Below the pieces are notes generated by a model. The model was not told the DNA's origin, did not search any database, and saw only the letters and a program-made list of their open reading frames with translations. A program made the translations under genes and the position numbers. DNA of 64,000 nt, from positions 2,294,001-2,358,000 of the forward strand of contig JASGKK010000001.1 in the NCBI GenBank assembly GCA_047600605.1. Direction: 5' to 3'. The DNA comes from CAYMZZ01 sp047600605. GTDB taxonomy: Bacteria; Bacteroidota; Bacteroidia; Chitinophagales; Chitinophagaceae. The number at the start of each line of letters is the position of its first letter. Within the stretch, counting starts at the first letter, position 1. Shown here one piece after another: positions 60,967 through 64,000 of the stretch.

Positions 60967-61536
60967 ATGAAGAATACATTAATACTCGGATCCTTTTTAT
61001 TGGGCAGCGGGCTACTTGTTGTCACGCCCCCCTCATCGCATAACCGCAGCACTACGCCAGCGCCGATGAAGCGCAGTCACACTGCCGAACCAGAAGGCAA
61101 TGTGTCTATTATCATCGATAAATCTGATTATGAGCTGAGTGTATATGATGCAAAAGGATGGTATGCCACCTATCCGGTGGTTTTTGGCAACAACAGCCTG
61201 GAGGATAAGAAAATGGAAGGCGATAAGAATACTCCCGAAGGCAGCTTCCGGATCGTTTCCAAACGTGTGCATGAAAAATGGGATCGTTTTCTGGCCATTG
61301 ATTACCCGACTGCAGAAAGTTGGGACAAATTCAAAAAACGAAAAGAACGGGGAGAGATCCCTTCCTCTGCCGGTATTGGTGGTTCAATCGGCATTCATGG
61401 CACCTGGCCAAATGAAGATTTTGTGATTGATAAATATAAGAACTGGACCCTGGGCTGCATCTCCATGAAGAATTCACATGTAGAGGAAATCTACAATTTT
61501 ACTCCTGTAGGCACCAAGGTAGTGATCAGGAAATAA
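60967..61536 (+). CDS. L,D-transpeptidase (YkuD domain), exported
   Basis: Protein of 189 residues with signal-like start MKNTLILGSFLLGSGLLVVT. The YkuD fold begins at VSIIIDKSDYELSVYDAKGW, includes GDKNTPEGSFRIVSKRVHEK, the catalytic His in IGIHGTWPNEDFVIDKY and the catalytic Cys in WTLGCISMKNSHVEE. The usual SHGCxR reads LGCISM here, with no Arg after the Cys pair positions. Such enzymes make 3-3 peptidoglycan crosslinks or attach proteins to the wall. Single gene. Confidence 0.9.
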   Translation: MKNTLILGSFLLGSGLLVVTPPSSHNRSTTPAPMKRSHTAEPEGNVSIIIDKSDYELSVYDAKGWYATYPVVFGNNSLEDKKMEGDKNTPEGSFRIVSKRVHEKWDRFLAIDYPTAESWDKFKKRKERGEIPSSAGIGGSIGIHGTWPNEDFVIDKYKNWTLGCISMKNSHVEEIYNFTPVGTKVVIRK

Positions 61537-61620
61537 CCAGATTGGTTTTCCCCAAAATCAGAAAGGGGTACAGTTTTTGCAGAAAAAAACACATCGCAAC
61601 TGAATTTTGGAAAAACCTTG

Positions 61621-61650
61621 CAAAGCAGCTTATCCGGGCTGCTTTGCTAT
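61621..61650 (+). terminator. Weak hairpin after the L,D-transpeptidase gene
   Basis: Nine-base stem CAAAGCAGC / GCTGCTTTG (61621-61629, 61638-61646) with an eight-base loop and a short T-rich tail, about 85 bases after the stop. Confidence 0.45.
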
Positions 61651-61660
61651 TTTGAATGAT

Positions 61661-61736
61661 AAGTTATAAGTAATAAGTTTTAAGTGAGAGCGCCTGGAAC
61701 TTATTACTTATAACTCAAAACTTAATACTTACTTAC
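61661..61736. repeat. AT-rich inverted repeat, AAGTTATAAGT family
   Basis: Perfect 18-base inverted repeat: AGTTATAAGTAATAAGTT at 61662-61679 and complement at 61698-61715, with related words continuing to 61736 over the acs stop codon. It may act as the acs terminator. Related to the repeat at 19825-19922. Confidence 0.6.
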
Positions 61737-63670
61737 AGCCTTCCTTCCTTAATCTGATCCACCACTCCCGGATCAAGCAACGTGGATATATCGCCCAGGT
61801 TCTGCGTTTCGCCTTCTGCTATTTTGCGAAGTATACGACGCATGATCTTTCCGCTACGGGTTTTGGGAAGACCTGATACGAATTGAATCTTATCGGGTTT
61901 GGCAATCGGGCCAATAATACGGCTGACGGTTTGCAGAATATCCTGACGCGTCAGGCTTTCATCGCCATGCAGATTGCCGTAGATCACATAGGCATAGATA
62001 CCCTGCCCCTTTACATCATGCGGATAGCCTACTACAGCACTTTCTACCACGCCGGCGTGCATATTGATAGCATTTTCTACTTCTGCTGTGCCAATTCGGT
62101 GACCGCTCACATTGAGCACATCGTCTACGCGGCCGGTAATGCGATAATTACCTGCTGCATCACGTAAGGCGCCATCGCCCGTGAAGTAGAGGTTTTCATA
62201 TGTGGCAAAATAGTTTTGCCGGCAGCGCTCATGATCACCATAGGTGGTACGCAATATACCGGGCCAGGGACCTTTGATACAGAGATTTCCTTTATAAATA
62301 CCCTGCTCATCCGCTTCTGTGATCTCTTTGCCGTTTTCATCCACCAGTACAGGCTGCACACCGGGCATTGGCAGCGTAGCCCAGGAAGGTACTCCCGGCG
62401 TAATACCTGCCATGTTGGATATCAATACACCGGCTGTTTCGGTTTGCCACCAGGTATCTACAATGGGACATTTCTTTTTACCAATATGCTCATCGTACCA
62501 GTGCCAGGCTTCTTCGTTGATAGGCTCTCCCACCGTACCCAGCACCTTCAGTGATGACAGGTCTTTACCGGCCAGTGGTTCCAGGCCAAAGCCCATGAGA
62601 CTGCGGATAGCAGTAGGTGCGGTATAGAGAATATTTACTTTATGCTTATCGACAATATCCCAGAAACGACCGGCATCGGGCCAGGTAGGCACCCCTTCAA
62701 ACATCAGCGAAGTACCACCAGCACTCAGCGGACCGTATACGATATAGCTATGTCCCGTGATCCAGCCAATATCGGCTGTGCAGAAATGTACATCTCCCGG
62801 ACGATATTGAAATACGTTGACAAATGTATAGTTGGTCCATACCATATATCCTCCGCAGGTATGCACCACTCCTTTGGGTTTGCCTGTACTACCGGATGTG
62901 TAGAGAATAAACAGGGGATCTTCTGCATCTACCGGCACGGCGGGAAAAGATACTATGCCATCTTTTTCGATCTGTGTTTCGGCATGCTCCATTTCATCTT
63001 CCCACCACACATCGCGCCCTTTGATCATTGACACGGGTGTGCGGGTGCGGGTATACACAATCACCCGTTTTACGGTGCGATTGCCGATGAGTGCATCATC
63101 AATTACATTTTTGAGCGGAATATCTTTTGCTCCCCTGTAAGCTCCATCGCAGGTGATGATAAATTCAGCCTGCGCATCGTGCAGGCGATCGGCAATACTC
63201 TGCGCACTAAATCCGCCAAAGACCACACTGTGAATGGCTCCGATACGGGCGCAACCCAATACGGCATACACCAGTTCGGGCACCATGCCCATGTAAATAC
63301 AGACGCGGTCTCCTTTTTTAACGCCGTTATTGATCAGCATCTGCGCCACCTGACATACCCGCTTATGCAGCCGGTTATAGGTCACTACCCGCACACGCTC
63401 TTCCGGATTATTGGGCTCCCATATAATCGCGGGCTTATCGCCCTGCGAAGGCAGGTGCCTGTCAATACAGTTTTCGGTGATATTGAGTTTTGCCCCTTTA
63501 AACCATTCAATCTTTGGTTCCTTAAAATTCCAGTCAAGCACTTTGTTCCACTTACTGTGCCAGTGAAAATGCTCTGCCACATCGCCCCAGAATTTTTCAG
63601 GATCTTCTATGCTTGATGCGTACGCTTGTTTGTACTGCTCTAGACTACGTATCTGGTATGGATATGACAT
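61733..63670 (-). CDS. acs: Acetyl-CoA synthetase
   Basis: AMP-forming enzyme of 645 residues that activates acetate to acetyl-CoA. It has the ACS N-terminal region (FWGDVAEHFHWHSKWNKVLD, WFKGAKLNITENCIDRHL), the P-loop-like ILYTSGSTGKPKGVVHTCGG, VDTWWQTETAGVLISN, YFTGDGALRDAAGNYRITGR, the hinge Asp in DVLNVSGHRIGTAEVENAI, and the acetylatable Lys in TRSGKIMRRILRKIA near the end. Length and motifs are complete. The stop overlaps the AT-rich repeat. Single gene on the minus strand. Confidence 0.97.
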   Translation of the reverse strand: MSYPYQIRSLEQYKQAYASSIEDPEKFWGDVAEHFHWHSKWNKVLDWNFKEPKIEWFKGAKLNITENCIDRHLPSQGDKPAIIWEPNNPEERVRVVTYNRLHKRVCQVAQMLINNGVKKGDRVCIYMGMVPELVYAVLGCARIGAIHSVVFGGFSAQSIADRLHDAQAEFIITCDGAYRGAKDIPLKNVIDDALIGNRTVKRVIVYTRTRTPVSMIKGRDVWWEDEMEHAETQIEKDGIVSFPAVPVDAEDPLFILYTSGSTGKPKGVVHTCGGYMVWTNYTFVNVFQYRPGDVHFCTADIGWITGHSYIVYGPLSAGGTSLMFEGVPTWPDAGRFWDIVDKHKVNILYTAPTAIRSLMGFGLEPLAGKDLSSLKVLGTVGEPINEEAWHWYDEHIGKKKCPIVDTWWQTETAGVLISNMAGITPGVPSWATLPMPGVQPVLVDENGKEITEADEQGIYKGNLCIKGPWPGILRTTYGDHERCRQNYFATYENLYFTGDGALRDAAGNYRITGRVDDVLNVSGHRIGTAEVENAINMHAGVVESAVVGYPHDVKGQGIYAYVIYGNLHGDESLTRQDILQTVSRIIGPIAKPDKIQFVSGLPKTRSGKIMRRILRKIAEGETQNLGDISTLLDPGVVDQIKEGRL

Positions 63671-64000
63671 ACAATCTTTTTTTGGGTCCTAAATGTACTG
63701 AATGCTAACGCTCGAGAAAAAATTATATCCTTAAATAAGTATATTTATGCTAACCAAAGCTGCGCTGATTTTATCTATGCAAGCCACATTACCGATTGCC
63801 CGTTGCCACTGTCCGGCTTATATGCCTGCACAGGATTTTTACAGATCGTATGACCGGTGCGGATATCAGTCATCTTATTCATCCTGTTATTAATAAAAAA
63901 ACGGACAGACGCTTTCTCAAATGATATGCAGCATTTATTCAAAACATATTTCTGTTTACCCGCATTGAATACAATGATGAAAATTTATTTTTCACCACCC
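63671..64000. other. Intergenic region upstream of acs
   Basis: 330 bases with no supported gene. It must hold the acs promoter; the nearest match is TACATTTA on the minus strand about 20 bases before the ATG, one base off TAnnTTTG. A plus-strand frame of 48 codons from 63747 is not convincing. Confidence 0.5.

Noticed and set aside
63747..63893. 48-codon plus-strand open frame with four to five Cys
   Set aside because: No promoter, no recognisable motif, and codon content unlike the neighbouring genes; best seen as chance within the acs upstream region.
1..64000. CRISPR arrays, insertion sequences, prophage, tRNA or rRNA
   Set aside because: No spaced direct repeats, transposase, integrase or phage structural genes and no cloverleaf-like segments were seen when reading the gaps.

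Overview
The window reads as chromosome of a member of the Bacteroidetes, most likely the Chitinophagaceae/Chitinophagales. Supporting features are a type IX secretion C-terminal sorting domain, an STN-carboxypeptidase-regulatory-TonB receptor, a run of DUF4249 lipoproteins, the long form of IspG, a fused IcmF mutase, Bat-type VWA/TPR genes, NarL-type regulators paired with propeller/Y_Y_Y sensor kinases, and TAnnTTTG-type -7 promoter boxes without Shine-Dalgarno sequences. There is no phage, plasmid, insertion sequence, CRISPR array, rRNA or tRNA that I can support.

Layout. 0-12 kb: an AraC regulator faces a seven-gene minus-strand operon (secreted protein of unknown function, TonB-dependent receptor, four tandem DUF4249 lipoproteins, MG2/plug-like protein). 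12-20 kb: a GH63-like glycosidase, a lipoprotein muramoyl amidase, an M61 peptidase, and a broken second copy of the MG2/plug protein. 20-31 kb: IcmF mutase, a DUF3800 protein, two overlapping glycosyltransferase-like genes, then a sugar-kinase/RapZ-C fusion coupled to a MurU-like nucleotidyltransferase, and an M1 peptidase. 31-38.5 kb: a metallophosphoesterase, a T9SS-exported metalloprotease, RidA, an acyl-CoA dehydrogenase-like protein with TsaB, and an ArsR regulator beside a persulfide dioxygenase-rhodanese. 38.6-45.4 kb: an orphan small protein, a cytoplasmic clostripain-like protease overlapping head-to-head with a large sensor kinase, a response regulator, a degenerate histidine kinase split by an in-frame stop, and a frameshifted lipid A-type acyltransferase. 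45.4-57.6 kb: housekeeping and small accessory genes (NadB, VOC, GyrI-like, WYL regulator, lysoplasmalogenase, lipoprotein, IspG, BatC/BatB, class D beta-lactamase, a 42-residue lipoprotein, Kbl). 57.9-63.7 kb: an ECF sigma factor, an anti-sigma-like protein with a duplicated module, an outer-membrane barrel, an L,D-transpeptidase and acetyl-CoA synthetase.

How the parts fit. The 1-12 kb operon looks like one envelope module: a TonB receptor served by four surface lipoprotein variants. The 26-28 kb pair looks like amino-sugar salvage (kinase, then UDP-sugar synthesis) with an added RapZ-type sensing domain. The 38.6-43.8 kb block joins a caspase-fold protease to a signalling pair by overlapping ends. 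Three genes are disrupted: the MG2 copy (two frameshifts), the acyltransferase (one frameshift) and the kinase (one stop). All three frameshifts have the same sign, so sequencing error must be excluded before they are treated as biology. Several intergenic gaps hold phrase-like AT-rich repeats that recur in the window in both orientations.
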